Part shown: positions 5,043 through 5,607 of the stretch, in pieces | Layout: every line of letters begins with the position of its first letter | Position numbering within the stretch: the first letter of the stretch is position 1 | NCBI GenBank assembly: GCA_023247575.1 | Contig: JAHFGE010000034.1 | Coordinates: 7,167-12,773 of the forward strand | Source of the DNA: Candidatus Omnitrophota bacterium | GTDB taxonomy: Bacteria; Omnitrophota; Gorgyraeia; Zapsychrales; Fredricksoniimonadaceae | DNA length: 5,607 bases | Direction: 5' to 3' | Position numbers and translations under genes: made by a program | Notes under the pieces: generated by a model | What the model saw: the letters and a program-made list of their open reading frames with translations, nothing else | Told to the model about the DNA's origin: nothing | Databases searched by the model: none

Positions 5043-5422
5043 GGGCCTATATCGATTCCGATATCCTGATCTGGCATTTACGGGGAGATAAAAAAGCCCT
5101 TAATTTTTTTCAAGATTTACAAAAGAAGAGAGAATATGAAATGTGGGTAGGAGCGATTCAGCGGGCTGAAATTGTTTTTTTTATGCGGCCTGAGGAAGAG
5201 GAAAACACCCTTTTATTTTTATCACAATTCAAGACCGCCTCTATTGATCAATCCGTGGTGGATTTAGGGGCAGTGTTATATCGCCAATGGCATCGGTCTC
5301 ATGGTTTAGATATCAACGACGTCCTTCTGGCAGCATTGGTCATGCAAACAGGTGGAAAAATTTACTGCTTAAATAAAAAGCATTATCCCATGCCTGAGAT
5401 CATTGTTGAAAAACCTTTTTGA
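5039..5422 (+). CDS. vapC: PIN-domain ribonuclease toxin, VapC-like
   Basis: The 127 residues form a single PIN domain, the usual VapC length. The first strand YIDSDILIWHL carries the conserved Asp6 (and Asp8). Glu44 follows in the RAEI segment and Asp94 in LDINDVLLAALVMQ. The end LNKKHYPMPEI matches the VapC C-terminal signature, with His115 where other PIN domains have an acid. These acidic residues bind Mg2+/Mn2+ for RNA cleavage; VapC toxins typically cut tRNA or rRNA and stop growth when freed. The exact target cannot be read here. GGAAAGG (5024-5030) lies 8 nt before ATG 5039, inside the antitoxin gene. All key residues are present, so the toxin looks functional. The 25-bp direct repeat begins 13 bases after its stop. 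Confidence 0.9.
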   Translation: MRAYIDSDILIWHLRGDKKALNFFQDLQKKREYEMWVGAIQRAEIVFFMRPEEEENTLLFLSQFKTASIDQSVVDLGAVLYRQWHRSHGLDINDVLLAALVMQTGGKIYCLNKKHYPMPEIIVEKPF

Positions 5423-5434
5423 GTTCTGGTCCTC

Positions 5435-5459
5435 CCTTCCGGCAGTGCCAAAATCGTGG
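5435..5459 (+). repeat. 25-bp direct repeat, right copy, downstream of the toxin
   Basis: This is the second copy of the mutY 3'-end segment at 4664-4688, 24 of 25 bases identical and in the same orientation. Read in the mutY frame it still encodes PSGSAKIV, then GICLAD and a stop (TGA), with a stop just upstream at 5420-5422, so it is an orphan scrap of mutY coding sequence. Nothing else in 5423-5489 looks like a gene. Confidence 0.9.
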
Positions 5460-5489
5460 GTATTTGTTTAGCTGATTGAGAGAAACTAT

Positions 5490-5570
5490 GTCATTCCCGA
5501 ATGCTTTTATCGGGAATCCAGACGAGAAATACCATTTACTGGACCCCCGATTAAAACATTCGGGGGTGAC
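5490..5570 (-). repeat. Three-arm palindromic repeat element, copy 2 (81 bp, inverted)
   Basis: Its ends are GTCA and TGAC. Stem ATTCCCGA 5493-5500 with TCGGGAAT 5510-5517 has a 9-nt loop; a central stem is TCCAG 5517-5521 with CTGGA 5539-5543; stem ACCCCCGA 5543-5550 with TCGGGGGT 5560-5567 has a 9-nt loop. Its reverse complement aligns with the element at 1000-1085, so the two are inverted relative to each other. It lacks the nested CCCGCC/GGCGGG stem of copy 1. The 37 bases after it hold nothing I can call with confidence. Confidence 0.85.
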
Positions 5571-5607
5571 AAGAGAATTTTTACCTCGTCGATCCTCTCA
5601 AAGAGCT

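Noticed and set aside
5507..5605. End of a minus-strand gene entering from the right edge
   Set aside because: A minus frame (LFERIDEVKILL...) is open from the edge into the repeat and stops at 5507-5509. It is only 33 codons, mostly repeat sequence, so it cannot be supported from this window.

Overview
The window looks like chromosome from an uncultivated, probably Gram-negative bacterium. The layout is short housekeeping genes, nearly all on the + strand, separated by dispersed palindromic repeats. A PhoR-type sensor kinase, a type I signal peptide and canonical sigma70 promoter boxes all fit a bacterium. The repeat style (GTCA-CCCGA...TCGGG-TGAC arms) resembles repeats I associate with Omnitrophota-like genomes, but that placement is a weak guess from memory and no marker gene here proves it.

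Left part (1-3058): the 3' end of a PhoR-like histidine kinase, then an 86-bp three-arm palindromic element. This abuts the ribosome binding site of a small secreted, highly charged coiled-coil protein. A HAD-family phosphatase/phosphoglucomutase-like gene and a divergent NAD kinase-family gene follow, overlapping by 44 bases. Spacings are tight and all point the same way, so one transcript could cover the secreted protein, the HAD enzyme and the NAD kinase. Middle part (3059-3664): a hairpin repeat, a small CbiX/SirB-type chelatase, then a gene-free stretch of about 200 bases. That stretch holds a terminator pointing on the minus strand, a 12-bp perfect hairpin and a minus-strand tRNA-like 3' half with no 5' half. 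The tRNA-like sequence runs right up to the mutY start codon and supplies its Shine-Dalgarno.

Right part (3665-5607): mutY, encoding an adenine glycosylase with an intact C-terminal Nudix box, followed at once by a complete type II toxin-antitoxin module. The module has a strong promoter whose -35 box overlaps the mutY stop, a 9-bp inverted-repeat operator across the -10 box, a ribbon-helix-helix antitoxin, and a PIN-domain toxin overlapping it by ATGA. The most striking structure is a 25-bp direct repeat (24/25 identical). One copy is inside the 3' end of mutY and the other lies just after the toxin, so the module is bracketed by copies of the mutY tail, as if it had been inserted there or had captured a piece of the gene. 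A second three-arm repeat, in inverted orientation to the first, lies downstream.

The enzymes are ordinary. The interest is in the boundaries: the bracketed toxin-antitoxin cassette, the tRNA relic fused to the mutY leader, and the paired inverted repeat elements.
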